NCBI GenBank assembly: GCA_965248035.1
Contig: OZ252054.1
Location: forward strand, 682,001 to 746,000
Reading direction: 5' to 3'
Length of the DNA stretch: 64,000 bases
From: BJGV01 sp964194745
GTDB lineage: Bacteria; Pseudomonadota; Gammaproteobacteria; Burkholderiales; Nitrosomonadaceae
Under the pieces are notes generated by a model that saw only the letters and a list, made by a program, of their open reading frames with translations, did no database searches and had not been told where the DNA came from. Of the stretch, positions 45,910 through 55,296 are shown in pieces (positions within the stretch are counted from its first letter, which is position 1; every line of letters starts with the position of its first letter). The position numbers and the translations under genes are program-made.

Positions 45910-46016
45910 TATATTTTTGCGGATTTAAGTATATAATTCCCTTAAAATAGTACCGTGTATTAATTTGATATTTCCTCATATATGGACATATCTGGCACTT
46001 CTCTCTTCGGAAAACT

Positions 46017-47042
46017 ATGCGTCTGATCCAGAAAAACACCATCAATTCTAGATATATATCAGCGTTACTGATTGCATATGGATTTTTTGTGCTTTTCTGG
46101 AGCTTGTTTGTCATGGCAACGCCACTACGCCCAGAAATCGACGTCTTTATCGTTGAGATGGTAGAACTGCATGGATTCGAAGAATCCGAACTTAAAAGCA
46201 TATTCAGTAAAACTCGATTTCAACCGGCTATTATCAGTGCGATTTCCAGCCCGAGCACATCTAGACCATGGCACAAATACCGTCCCATTTTTGTCAACCC
46301 AAGACGCGTTGCGGGTGGAGTTACTTTCTGGAATAACAATGCTAGTACGCTAAAACGAGCAAGCAAGAAGTTTGGCGTTCCCGAAGAAATTATTACAGCG
46401 ATAATTGGGGTAGAAACCCGTTATGGAGTACGGACTGGCAAGCATCGCGTACTGGATGCATTGACAACTTTAGCGTTTAATTATCCTAGGCGTGCTGAAT
46501 TCTTCCGTGGTGAGTTGGAACAATACTTGTTGCTTACTCGAGAGCAAGATACAAACATGTTCAGTATCAAGGGCTCCTACGCTGGTGCGATAGGTATCCC
46601 ACAATTCATGCCTAGTAGCTACCGTAACTACGCGGTAGATTTCGACAGTGATGGCAAAATTGATTTATCTGGCAATGTTGCAGATTCGATAGGTAGCGTG
46701 GCCAACTACTTGATAGCTCACGGATGGGAGGCTGGCGCCCCAATTGCTACGCGTGCGCGAATCCGTGCTGGCAAACATCACAAGACTTTGGTAACAGGAT
46801 ACAAGCCTCTCCATACAGTGGAGAAAATGAAAAAACTGGGAATTACACCATTGATAGACGTCCCTAATGAACGTCAAGCTACGCTGATCGAACTAAAAAA
46901 TGATAGCGAAATGGAATACTGGTTAGGTTTCAATAATTTCTATGTTATCACCCGCTATAATCGTAGTGTTCGTTACGCTATGTCGGTGCTGCAACTATCC
47001 GAAGAAATTCGCGCAGCACGATATAATGAGGAAGTGCTCTAA
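46017..47042 (+). CDS. mltB: lytic murein transglycosylase B
   Basis: 341 aa. Cleaves the MurNAc-GlcNAc bond of peptidoglycan with 1,6-anhydro formation. The catalytic Glu is in IIGVETRYGVRTG near residue 127-139; SYAGAIGIPQFMPSSYRNYAVDFDSDGK-type sequence around 185-210 and NVADSIGSVANYL follow, as in MltB. The N-terminus has a membrane/signal segment (LIAYGFFVLFWSLFVM) without a clear lipobox, so it may be a soluble periplasmic or membrane-anchored form. Confidence 0.93.
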   Translation: MRLIQKNTINSRYISALLIAYGFFVLFWSLFVMATPLRPEIDVFIVEMVELHGFEESELKSIFSKTRFQPAIISAISSPSTSRPWHKYRPIFVNPRRVAGGVTFWNNNASTLKRASKKFGVPEEIITAIIGVETRYGVRTGKHRVLDALTTLAFNYPRRAEFFRGELEQYLLLTREQDTNMFSIKGSYAGAIGIPQFMPSSYRNYAVDFDSDGKIDLSGNVADSIGSVANYLIAHGWEAGAPIATRARIRAGKHHKTLVTGYKPLHTVEKMKKLGITPLIDVPNERQATLIELKNDSEMEYWLGFNNFYVITRYNRSVRYAMSVLQLSEEIRAARYNEEVL

Positions 47043-47078
47043 CAACACGTGTGCTTACACAATGCTAGGTCCGCGAGA

Positions 47079-48155
47079 TTACGGCGCTATTTGGCTGAAT
47101 GCCACCACATGATCCACCTCCAGTTTAATGCCAATATTCTCGCCGACGGCATGATTATGATGGCTTGGCACCAGTGATAGCGCAGTACTACCCCCAGGCA
47201 GACGTAGAGTATATAAAATCTCAGCACCGCGGAAGGTTTTGTGCACTACCTGCGCCTGTAGAGAACTGGCATCGTCATGCACAATATCGTCTGGACGTAT
47301 TAATACGTCAACGTAACATCCCGTACCACACACACGACAATCTGATACGCATTGATGTGAAATATCTGCTGTTAGAATCCCCAGTTCGATTTCGACATGG
47401 CGTGGGTCAAGAACCTTACCAGAAAGAAATACACCCTGTCCTACAAAATTTGCAACGAAGCGGCTAGAGGGACGATGATAGAGATTGTAAGCAGTGTCCC
47501 ATTGTATGATTTCGCCGTGATGCATGACACCAATCTCGTCTGCAATAGCAAAAGCCTCATTCTGATCGTGCGTTACAAGAATAGCCGTAGTGCCCTGGCT
47601 TTTCAGGATATCGCGCACCTCTAGACTCAAACGTTCGCGCAGGTTCACATCCAGACTAGAAAAAGGCTCATCTAGCAATAACAAATCAGGCCATGGAGCC
47701 AATGCGCGCGCTAATGCTACACGCTGCTGCTGACCTCCGGAGAGCTCGTGAGGATAATTATTTGCCACATCGGCAAGACCTACGGTCTGAAGCATTTCGG
47801 TCACTCGTAGCGCACGCTCAGTGTGATGCATACGATGCAAACCAAAGTCAATATTAGAAGCTACAGTCAGATGTGGAAACAATGCATAATCCTGAAATAC
47901 CATTCCAATGTGCCGCTTCTCCGGGCGCAATAAAAACCCAGAGCTATTCACCTTCACACCATTCAGCAAAATCTCTCCTGCCGCTATTGGCTCAAATCCA
48001 GCAATGCAGCGTAAGATCGTAGTCTTTCCACATCCACTTGGTCCTAAAAGGCAGCCGATTACACCCTTTTTAAGCGTAAGCGACAAATTATTAACCACTA
48101 CCTGATTACCGTAGGCTTGGTTTATATCTGCTAGCTCGAGCAATGAGGCATTCAT
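47079..48155 (-). CDS. fbpC: ferric iron ABC transporter ATPase
   Basis: 358 aa. ABC ATPase with Walker A GPSGCGKTT (residues 37-45), signature LSGGQQQR near 138, Walker B LLLLDEPFSSLD near 158, and a C-terminal regulatory TOBE-type domain (IRPDDIVHDD onward). Couples ATP hydrolysis to Fe(III) uptake with the permease encoded just upstream in the same operon (stop of the permease gene 5 bp before this start). Confidence 0.9.
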   Translation of the reverse strand: MNASLLELADINQAYGNQVVVNNLSLTLKKGVIGCLLGPSGCGKTTILRCIAGFEPIAAGEILLNGVKVNSSGFLLRPEKRHIGMVFQDYALFPHLTVASNIDFGLHRMHHTERALRVTEMLQTVGLADVANNYPHELSGGQQQRVALARALAPWPDLLLLDEPFSSLDVNLRERLSLEVRDILKSQGTTAILVTHDQNEAFAIADEIGVMHHGEIIQWDTAYNLYHRPSSRFVANFVGQGVFLSGKVLDPRHVEIELGILTADISHQCVSDCRVCGTGCYVDVLIRPDDIVHDDASSLQAQVVHKTFRGAEILYTLRLPGGSTALSLVPSHHNHAVGENIGIKLEVDHVVAFSQIAP

Positions 48156-48159
48156 AAAA

Positions 48160-49842
48160 TTATTTTTCAGCTTGCCGCGTAAGCAATACTATTGGAATCA
48201 GCCCCGCCAGCACCAACGCTACTGCAGGTAAAGCTGCTTTCTCCCATTCACCTTCAGAGGTCATTTCGAAAATCCGCACTGCAAGTGTGTCCCAACCAAA
48301 AGGTCTGGTCATTAGGGTAATAGGCATTTCTTTCATAACATCCACAAACACTAGTGTAACAGCGGTAAATATTCCGCCTTTTAAGATCGGCAAATGCACG
48401 CGCTTTAGCATGCTCCATCCGTTTAACCCAAGCCCCATTGAGGCTTCATCTATGCTGAACGTAATACGTTGCATAGCGCTATCTATGGGATTATGACCAA
48501 CTGCGAGAAAACGGGTCATGTAGGCAATTAACATGATTGCAAGCGTGCCCTGAATCAAAAGTCCGGTTTCAATATGAAATAGTTGCATGGCCATTTCGCT
48601 CAACCAGTTATCCAGCCATACAAGCGGAACAAAAATCCCTACTGCCAAAACTACACCAGGCAGAGCATAACCTATGGTGGCAATGCGCACTGCAACACGG
48701 GTGACTGTATCAGGGTGACGGCGCGCCGAGTAGACCACTAGTACCGCAACAGAACAAGTAAGTAGCGCGGCAAGCCCAGATAGCATCAGCGAGTGCCAGA
48801 CAAAACCCAGATAAAGTTGATTGAACTCTTCTGCGAAAGTATATGTGGTCCAAATAATTAATTGTGTAATCGGTAGCAGAAAAGCAAAAAACAACGTAGC
48901 TGAGGCAAACCCAGAAACCGCCCAAGCACGCCATCCTGTAAGTGAAATGCGGGGAATACGTGAACTCTGCTTAGTCTCTGCATAGCGCATGCGTGAGCGG
49001 AATTGTTGTTCCATGACGATCAATACGAATACAATTATAATCAGCAACGATGCAAGTTGAGAGGCTGCAGATAAGGAGAACATACTGAACCACGCTTTAT
49101 AGATGGCTGTTGTTAAGGTATCATAATTAAATACTGCCACTGTTCCAAAATCCGCTAGAGTTTCCATAAGAACCAGCATCACTCCACTTACTATCCATGG
49201 ACGCGCCATCGGTAACGCTACCTTAAGAAAACCTTGCGTACGATTAAATCCCAGCGACTGCGCAGCTTCTAACGAACGCTTTCCCTGGGTAAGAAATGCA
49301 TTGCGCGCCAGCAAATATACATAGGGATAAAAAACAAGGGTCATGACAATGATGACACCCAGCCTACCTCGTATGTTTGGGAACCAGAACAGCTCTGGTC
49401 CTACCCAAGATCGTAATAATGTTTGTACAGGGCCAGTAAAATCGAATAAACCTAGAGTAACAAATGCCATGACATATGCGGGGATGGCAAGCGGCAATAA
49501 TAGACCCCAAGAAAAAATCTTTCGCCCAGGGAATTCACACACTGAAGTGAACCAGGCTAAGCTCACTCCTAGTAGCGCTGAACCGACAGCTACTCCTAGA
49601 GTGAGCCAAAACGTGTTTATCAACAATCTAGGTAAAATGGTTTCTACTAAATGCTGCCAGACATCCCCTGTGGGGGTAAGAAATGACAAGATGACGGTAC
49701 CTACGGGAATAAGCACCAGTACAGCAACAAAAACGGGTATGAAACGCCAGCTTAATATAGTCCGAAAACCATAAAATGGATAATGAGAAAAGCCAGTTCT
49801 CGTACTTCTACCTTCCGGCTTCACATTGAGCATTCCACACAA
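48160..49842 (-). CDS. fbpB: ferric iron ABC transporter permease
   Basis: 560 aa with about twelve transmembrane helices in two homologous halves, each containing a permease EAA-type loop (near EAAQSLGFNRTQGFLKVALP in the first half and EASMGLGLNGWSMLKRVHLP in the second). The fused two-module structure is typical of FbpB/SfuB. Second gene of the fbpA-fbpB-fbpC operon. Confidence 0.9.
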   Translation of the reverse strand: MCGMLNVKPEGRSTRTGFSHYPFYGFRTILSWRFIPVFVAVLVLIPVGTVILSFLTPTGDVWQHLVETILPRLLINTFWLTLGVAVGSALLGVSLAWFTSVCEFPGRKIFSWGLLLPLAIPAYVMAFVTLGLFDFTGPVQTLLRSWVGPELFWFPNIRGRLGVIIVMTLVFYPYVYLLARNAFLTQGKRSLEAAQSLGFNRTQGFLKVALPMARPWIVSGVMLVLMETLADFGTVAVFNYDTLTTAIYKAWFSMFSLSAASQLASLLIIIVFVLIVMEQQFRSRMRYAETKQSSRIPRISLTGWRAWAVSGFASATLFFAFLLPITQLIIWTTYTFAEEFNQLYLGFVWHSLMLSGLAALLTCSVAVLVVYSARRHPDTVTRVAVRIATIGYALPGVVLAVGIFVPLVWLDNWLSEMAMQLFHIETGLLIQGTLAIMLIAYMTRFLAVGHNPIDSAMQRITFSIDEASMGLGLNGWSMLKRVHLPILKGGIFTAVTLVFVDVMKEMPITLMTRPFGWDTLAVRIFEMTSEGEWEKAALPAVALVLAGLIPIVLLTRQAEK

Positions 49843-49855
49843 TACCTATCATGCC

Positions 49856-50869
49856 TTATCGATAGCCTGCCCGATCCATCAGCTTTACGGCTTCAGTTTG
49901 TAACTCGCCGGCTGCGACGACGTTCATCTGGTTCTGCTTAAAACTCCCCCATTCCATCACTGTTGAATCAGGCTTTATTTTTGGATTGGCAGGGTACTCC
50001 ATATTTACGTCTGCAAATAAATTCTGCGCCTTCTTAGATGATAAAAATTCCAATAACATGATCGCAGCAAGTTTGTTTTTTGCGTTCTTGGTAATACCCG
50101 CACCAGAAATATTGACATGAACACCACTTCCAGCTTGATTAGGCCAGAAAATTGCCAGTGGTAAATTAGGTTTCTTTTTGATCAGGCGACCATAGTAATA
50201 ACTATTGACAATGGTCGCGTCACACTTGCCTGCAGCGACAAATTCCATTGCTTTAGTATCATTAGACAAAGGATCTGTAGCAAGGTTAGCAACCCAACCT
50301 CTCACGACTTGTTCAGACCTAGTTTCACCATGTTCAGCGATCATCATCGCTACCAGTGACTGGTTATATACTTTCTTAGAAGTGCGTAAACATAGGCGTC
50401 CTCGCCACTTTGGATTAGCCAAGTCTTCGTAAGTAGATAATTCAGCAGGTTTTACTTTTTGAGTGTTGTAGACGATAGTTCGAGCACGCACAGACAAGCC
50501 AAACCATTGTTTCTGTGGATCACGTAGGTGAGCAGGTATATTGGCTTCCAGGGTCTCCGACTCTATAGGCACCAACAATCCTTCGTTTACAGCTTCCCAC
50601 AGATTGCCCGCGTCCGTAGTAATCAACATGTCAGCAGGCGTATTCTTACCTTCTGCCTTAAGACGCGCGAGCAATACCCCTGCTTTATCAGTAACAAATT
50701 TGACTGGGACACCAGTATTTTCTGTGAAAGTGTCAAACATCGGCTTGATAAGTTTTTCAATTCGTGCTGAATAAACGACTACTTGCTCCGCATAAGACAG
50801 ATTCGAGCTGAACAAAGCAGCGCAGAAGAATATTACAGCTGGATAGCGGCTAAAACATATTTTTAGCAT
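49856..50869 (-). CDS. fbpA: ferric iron ABC transporter substrate-binding protein
   Basis: 337 aa from ATG 50869, chosen because MLKICFSRYPAVIFFCAALF begins a proper signal peptide (cleavage after SYA); the frame also extends to 50911. Mature start EQVVVYSARIEKLIKPMFD is typical of FbpA-type periplasmic Fe(III) binding proteins, and the iron-binding Tyr pair appears in NSYYYGRLI near residue 215-225. First gene of the operon; a Fur-like palindrome lies about 50 bp upstream. Confidence 0.9.
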   Translation of the reverse strand: MLKICFSRYPAVIFFCAALFSSNLSYAEQVVVYSARIEKLIKPMFDTFTENTGVPVKFVTDKAGVLLARLKAEGKNTPADMLITTDAGNLWEAVNEGLLVPIESETLEANIPAHLRDPQKQWFGLSVRARTIVYNTQKVKPAELSTYEDLANPKWRGRLCLRTSKKVYNQSLVAMMIAEHGETRSEQVVRGWVANLATDPLSNDTKAMEFVAAGKCDATIVNSYYYGRLIKKKPNLPLAIFWPNQAGSGVHVNISGAGITKNAKNKLAAIMLLEFLSSKKAQNLFADVNMEYPANPKIKPDSTVMEWGSFKQNQMNVVAAGELQTEAVKLMDRAGYR

Positions 50870-50923
50870 CTCTAATTGACCTTTGAATATAAAAAAAAGT
50901 GGATAAAACAATACTATTATAAA

Positions 50924-50938
50924 TGATAACTGTTATCA
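50924..50938. promoter_or_regulatory. Fur-box-like palindrome upstream of fbpA
   Basis: TGATAAC-T-GTTATCA, a perfect 7-1-7 inverted repeat, close to the Fur consensus TGATAATnATTATCA. It lies between the fbpA start and its likely promoter, so iron repression by Fur is expected. Confidence 0.75.
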
Positions 50939-51195
50939 GTAAAGTATAGCATACAAATAGCTAGTGTCTTTCGAATCATTTAGTTATGAGCAAGTACACT
51001 TAAATTGTTTGACTGTCTAAAGAGTGTAGTTATTAATCTGCATTAAGTAATGTTAGGGTAATCATTCTGAGGGCTAGGTTATAAGGAAGAGGCAAATCTC
51101 AATTAAATATTTATCTGTTTATGCTTATTTTTATTTATCCATGGCAAAATTCCTCTTTATTTAGCAAGCTAGATAAGTACATAATTAAGAATCCA

Positions 51196-52074
51196 ATGTT
51201 TACAATACGTAGAACTATTGCAATAACCAGTGTAATTGGGTTACTCATATTGCCGTCTATTGTGGTGGCCGATCCAACTGTTCTAGAAGTAATCCAGCTG
51301 AAGCACCGCACTACTGATGAGATTATTCCGCTGATCCATCCTTTCTTGGACAGACAGGGAGCGTTAAGCGGCATGCGGGGTCGACTCATCATCCGCACGA
51401 CACCAGATAATTTACAAGAAATCAAACGACTTCTGAACGAAATCGACACCGCGCCGCGCCGCCTGATAATAACTGTCAAGCAAGATGTAGACCGCGCAGC
51501 TGCAAGACATCTACTTAAACTTTCTGGAAACTTCAGTAAAAAGGAAAAACGAGTGAAGACCCATGGCAGAACCAGCAACCGCGGTCTGATTATTGACGAT
51601 GGATACGGGGACGATAACCTTAAAGTCCAGGTGCTTAACCGCCAGGAATTGGAGAGTGACAAAAATACACAGCGCCTACAGGTACTAGATGGCGGCCATG
51701 CTTTCATTCATATAGGCAAATCGTTGCCAATACCTTTACGCAATATAATTCACACACCACAAGGAACACGGGTAATTGAGAGTGTACAATTTCGTGATGT
51801 GACCACTGGCTTCACTGTGGTACCCCGTGTGTACGGCAAGCGCGTAACGCTAGAGATAAGCCCCCAACGAAACACTCCCAATCTCAAATTTCCAGGCAGT
51901 ATCAACACTCAGCATATCATCACTTCCGTTTCCGGCAGGCTAGGAGAATGGATAGACCTAAGTAGTTTGGAGAGAAACAAATCTGGCCAGACTTCCACTT
52001 CATATTCTCCACATCGCGACATGATCATCAATGAACAGCGTACGGTGCTAATAAAAGTTGAAGAGGTCCACTAG
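51196..52074 (+). CDS. secretin N-domain-like exported protein
   Basis: 292 aa from ATG 51196, which gives a clean signal peptide (MFTIRRTIAITSVIGLLILP, cleavage after VVA); the frame also extends to 51121. The mature N-terminus (VLEVIQLKHRTTDEIIPLIH...GRLIIRTTPDNLQEIKRLL) matches the secretin short N-domain found in GspD and PilQ. It has no long C-terminal secretin barrel; instead a beta-rich region with FRDVTTGFTVVPRV, similar to the beginning of a secretin domain, ends early. Possibly a truncated or specialised secretin relative. Confidence 0.7.
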   Translation: MFTIRRTIAITSVIGLLILPSIVVADPTVLEVIQLKHRTTDEIIPLIHPFLDRQGALSGMRGRLIIRTTPDNLQEIKRLLNEIDTAPRRLIITVKQDVDRAAARHLLKLSGNFSKKEKRVKTHGRTSNRGLIIDDGYGDDNLKVQVLNRQELESDKNTQRLQVLDGGHAFIHIGKSLPIPLRNIIHTPQGTRVIESVQFRDVTTGFTVVPRVYGKRVTLEISPQRNTPNLKFPGSINTQHIITSVSGRLGEWIDLSSLERNKSGQTSTSYSPHRDMIINEQRTVLIKVEEVH

Positions 52075-52112
52075 TTGCTTGATTAAAGCTTGTTGTAAAA
52101 GCAAGCCCACTT

Positions 52113-54371
52113 TTATGAAACGGCTGTAGCTTCTTCCTCAAACTGGAGTTTCACATTGCCGTCAACATCTAAATCCACGGTCACCTTGCCCCCGTTAGCA
52201 AGACGCCCGAATAACAATTCATCTGCCAAGGCACTACGAATGGTGTCCTGAATGAGGCGTTCCATAGGGCGCGCACCCATGAGAGGGTCAAAACCATCTC
52301 TGGCAAGATATTCTTTCAACACATCAGTAAATATTGCCTCTACCTTTTTCTCATGCAGCTGCGCTTCCAATTGCATCAGGAATTTATCTGCCACTCGCAG
52401 AATCACATCTTTGTCCAGAGCTGCAAATGAAATAATTGCATCTAGTCGATTGCGAAATTCTGGTGTAAACATGCGTTTAATATCGACCATCTCATCGCCT
52501 GCCTGGGTCGATTTGGTGAAACCAATAGAGGTCTTGGCAAGTGATTCAGCTCCAGCATTGGTAGTCATAATTATGACTACGTTCCGGAAATCTGCCTTAC
52601 GCCCATTATTATCTGTCAAAGTGCCATGATCCATCACTTGCAACAAGATGTTGAAAATATCAGGATGAGCCTTTTCGATCTCGTCCAACAACAACACAGA
52701 GTACGGCTGCTTGATAATCGCCTCGGTTAGCAAACCACCTTGGTCAAAACCAACATAGCCTGGCGGTGCACCGATCAGGCGGGACACTGCGTGATGCTCC
52801 ATATATTCAGACATGTCAAAGCGGTGCAACTGGATACCCATGGCATAGGCCAACTGACGTGCCACTTCAGTTTTGCCCACACCCGTTGGTCCGGAAAAGA
52901 GGAATGAACCGACTGGCTTTTGTGGGTTACCTAAGCCACTTCTAGCCATCTTGATCGACGTTGCTAGAGCATTGATAGCTTTATCCTGCCCGAAAACCAT
53001 AGTTTTTAAATCACGGTCAAGTGTTTTCAGCGCATTGCGATCGTCACTGGAAACACTCCGTGGCGGAATTCGTGCAGCTTTCGCAATAACGCTCTCTATC
53101 TCATGCTTGCTGATAACCTTGCGTTGCTTTGATTTCGGTAAAATCCGCTGAGCTGCACCTGCCTCGTCAATTACGTCTATCGCCTTATCCGGTAAATGTC
53201 GATCATTGATAAAACGTGCCGATAATTCTGCTGCTGTTGTAAATGCAATAGTCGTGTATTTAACACCATGATGCGCTTCGTAGCGGGATTTCAGGCCACG
53301 CAGAATGGAAACAGTTTGTTCCACGCTAGCTTCTGGCACATCAATTTTCTGGAAGCGTCGTGAAAGAGCATGATCCTTCTCGAAAATCCCTCGATACTCG
53401 CCGTAAGTAGTGGCGCCGATGCACCTCAACTGGCCAGTATTGAGCACTGGCTTGAGTAGATTAGAGGCATCAAGCGTACCACCTGATGCAGCGCCTGCAC
53501 CTATCAGAGTGTGAATTTCATCAATAAACAAGATGGCATTAGGATCTTCGAGCAACTGTTTTAGTATTGCTTTCAGGCGTTGCTCAAAATCGCCACGGTA
53601 CTTGGTACCAGCCAGTAGTGCGCCCATATCTAGAGAGTAAATCTGATGGTGAGCAAGAACTTCCGGTACTTCACTTTTGGTAATTTGCCGTGCTAAGCCC
53701 TCAGCGATAGCTGTCTTGCCTACTCCCGCTTCACCCACCAAAAGTGGATTATTCTTGCGACGACGGCACAGTGTTTGTATCACACGCTCTAGTTCTTTTT
53801 CGCGTCCAATCAAGGGATCAATCTTACCTACCAGTGCCTGAGTATTAAGGTTTATGGTATAGCTTTCGAGCGCGCCACCTACATCCAACTCCTGATCGGT
53901 ATCACTCTCACTTTCAGTTTTGCCGCCATTACCTTGAGGGACTTTACTGATTCCATGGGAAATATAATTGACCACGTCAAGTCGGGTCACACCCCTCTGG
54001 TGCAGAAAATAAACTGCGTGGGAATCTTTTTCACCAAATATTGCCACCAGTACGTTTGCACCGGTAACTTCTTTCTTGCCTGAGGATTGGACATGCAAGA
54101 TCGCGCGCTGGATCACGCGCTGGAAGCCAAGCGTAGGCTGAGTGTCCACTTCGCCACTACCACCCACAGTAGGTGTATTCTCTGTAACGTGCCCCACTAG
54201 AAATTTTCGCAGATCGCCAATGTCAACTGAACAAGCGCGCAGTACCTCAGCAGCAGTATGATTGTCGAGCATCGCCAACAATAGGTGCTCTACCGTAATA
54301 AACTCATGGCGTTTCTGTCTTGATTCGACAAATACCATGTGCAAACTTACCTCAAGCTCTTGAGCAATCAT
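52113..54371 (-). CDS. clpA: ATP-dependent Clp protease ATP-binding subunit ClpA
   Basis: 752 aa AAA+ unfoldase that feeds substrates into ClpP. N-terminal Clp repeat domain (residues 1-150), first ATPase with GEAGVGKTAIAEGLA and DEIH, second with GPTGVGKTEVARQLA and DEIEKAHPD. An IGF/L-type loop for ClpP docking is expected near residue 615 (TSIGFTKS seen). Lies directly after clpS with a 1-bp gap. clpP is not in the window. Confidence 0.96.
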   Translation of the reverse strand: MIAQELEVSLHMVFVESRQKRHEFITVEHLLLAMLDNHTAAEVLRACSVDIGDLRKFLVGHVTENTPTVGGSGEVDTQPTLGFQRVIQRAILHVQSSGKKEVTGANVLVAIFGEKDSHAVYFLHQRGVTRLDVVNYISHGISKVPQGNGGKTESESDTDQELDVGGALESYTINLNTQALVGKIDPLIGREKELERVIQTLCRRRKNNPLLVGEAGVGKTAIAEGLARQITKSEVPEVLAHHQIYSLDMGALLAGTKYRGDFEQRLKAILKQLLEDPNAILFIDEIHTLIGAGAASGGTLDASNLLKPVLNTGQLRCIGATTYGEYRGIFEKDHALSRRFQKIDVPEASVEQTVSILRGLKSRYEAHHGVKYTTIAFTTAAELSARFINDRHLPDKAIDVIDEAGAAQRILPKSKQRKVISKHEIESVIAKAARIPPRSVSSDDRNALKTLDRDLKTMVFGQDKAINALATSIKMARSGLGNPQKPVGSFLFSGPTGVGKTEVARQLAYAMGIQLHRFDMSEYMEHHAVSRLIGAPPGYVGFDQGGLLTEAIIKQPYSVLLLDEIEKAHPDIFNILLQVMDHGTLTDNNGRKADFRNVVIIMTTNAGAESLAKTSIGFTKSTQAGDEMVDIKRMFTPEFRNRLDAIISFAALDKDVILRVADKFLMQLEAQLHEKKVEAIFTDVLKEYLARDGFDPLMGARPMERLIQDTIRSALADELLFGRLANGGKVTVDLDVDGNVKLQFEEEATAVS

Positions 54372-54372
54372 T

Positions 54373-54681
54373 TTAAGTTTCCTCCATCACGCACTTTAGC
54401 GGATGTTGATGCTTCCTAGCAAACGTATCTACCTGTTTAACCTTGGTAACAGCCACATCGCTTGGATAGACACCACACACACCAACTCCATCTATATGGA
54501 CTTTTAACATAATTTGTGTCGCCTGTTCTTGGCTCTTAGAAAAAAAAGTCTGCAACACCACCACCACAAATTCCATTGGCGTAAAATCATCATTTAGCAA
54601 AATTACTTTAAACATTGGTGGTGGCTTGATTTTACTCTTCTTAACCTCCAGTACAACGTCTTCATGATCTCTTGTTACCAT
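54373..54681 (-). CDS. clpS: ClpAP adaptor protein ClpS
   Basis: 102 aa. Delivers N-end-rule substrates to ClpAP. The core PPMFKVILLNDDFTPMEFVV and the substrate-pocket residues in this segment match ClpS; HIDGVGVCGVYPSDVAVTK follows. Immediately upstream of clpA in one operon and divergent from the cold-shock gene. Confidence 0.95.
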   Translation of the reverse strand: MVTRDHEDVVLEVKKSKIKPPPMFKVILLNDDFTPMEFVVVVLQTFFSKSQEQATQIMLKVHIDGVGVCGVYPSDVAVTKVKQVDTFARKHQHPLKCVMEET

Positions 54682-54981
54682 GACTGTCTATTCTACCTGC
54701 TCATCTGTAGAGGGCACGCCACCCAAACAAACTCTTGCCAACATCAAACTCTTACCACCATATTTATCGATTACGGCAAAAATTTCAAGTGTCTTGAGAA
54801 AATTATTATCTTGCTATTTTAAAAATATAGAATGACTACTTGACTTTAACACCAGATTTGCGTAAAACGATTATTGGAGTTTGGCTTCAAGTTTTCTGCA
54901 GTACCGGTTACAGCCGTTTGCGGTCTTGAAACTCAAACAGTGTTCGGGTTTCGGCCCCGGTTTTTTTATAGGATGGGAAAA

Positions 54982-55185
54982 ATGGCAGCAGGTACAGTAA
55001 AATGGTTCAATGACTCTAAGGGTTTCGGTTTTATCACTCCCGATGATGGTAGCGAAGATTTATTTGCACACTTCTCCGCAATTAACATGTCAGGATTCAA
55101 AACGCTCAAAGAAGGCCAGAAAGTTAGCTTCGAAGTTACCCAAGGACCAAAGGGTAAACAAGCATCAAATATTCAAACCCCCTAA
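54982..55185 (+). CDS. cold-shock protein, CspA family
   Basis: 67 aa from ATG 54982 (MAAGTVKWFNDSKGFGFITP), which fits the family length; an ATG nine bases upstream is also possible. The RNA-binding motifs KGFGFITP (RNP1) and DLFAHFSAI (RNP2-like) are present. A single OB-fold nucleic-acid chaperone. The 5' leader (about 54840-54980) has no gene and may be a long regulated UTR as for other csp genes. Confidence 0.93.
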   Translation: MAAGTVKWFNDSKGFGFITPDDGSEDLFAHFSAINMSGFKTLKEGQKVSFEVTQGPKGKQASNIQTP

Positions 55186-55241
55186 CGATTCTCAACTGGT
55201 GTAGTTGCACCGTAATCAGTTTGTAATCTCAGGATTAACAG

Positions 55242-55280
55242 GCCCCTTGACAGTTTCATATCAAGGGGCTCTTTTCTTTT
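55242..55280 (+). terminator. rho-independent terminator after the csp gene
   Basis: GCCCCTTGA pairs with TCAAGGGGC around a 10-nt loop, followed by TCTTTTCTTTT. It ends the cold-shock transcript and lies before the convergent icd gene. Confidence 0.88.
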
Positions 55281-55296
55281 ATGAAATTAATCTTAT

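Larger units (their letters stand above)
43188..45941 (-). mobile_element. element C: IS1595-type transposon carrying a restriction-modification operon
   Basis: 2754 bp. Terminal inverted repeats of 51 bp (43188-43238 and 45891-45941) differ at one position. An exact 8-bp duplication, TTAAAATA, flanks it (43180-43187 and 45942-45949). On the minus strand it encodes transposase, methyltransferase, restriction endonuclease and a 59-aa ORF, joined by 4-bp overlaps. Its ends start GGGAATTATATACTT, against GGGAACTATATACTT for A and B, so the three are related but C is a distinct element. Confidence 0.95.
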
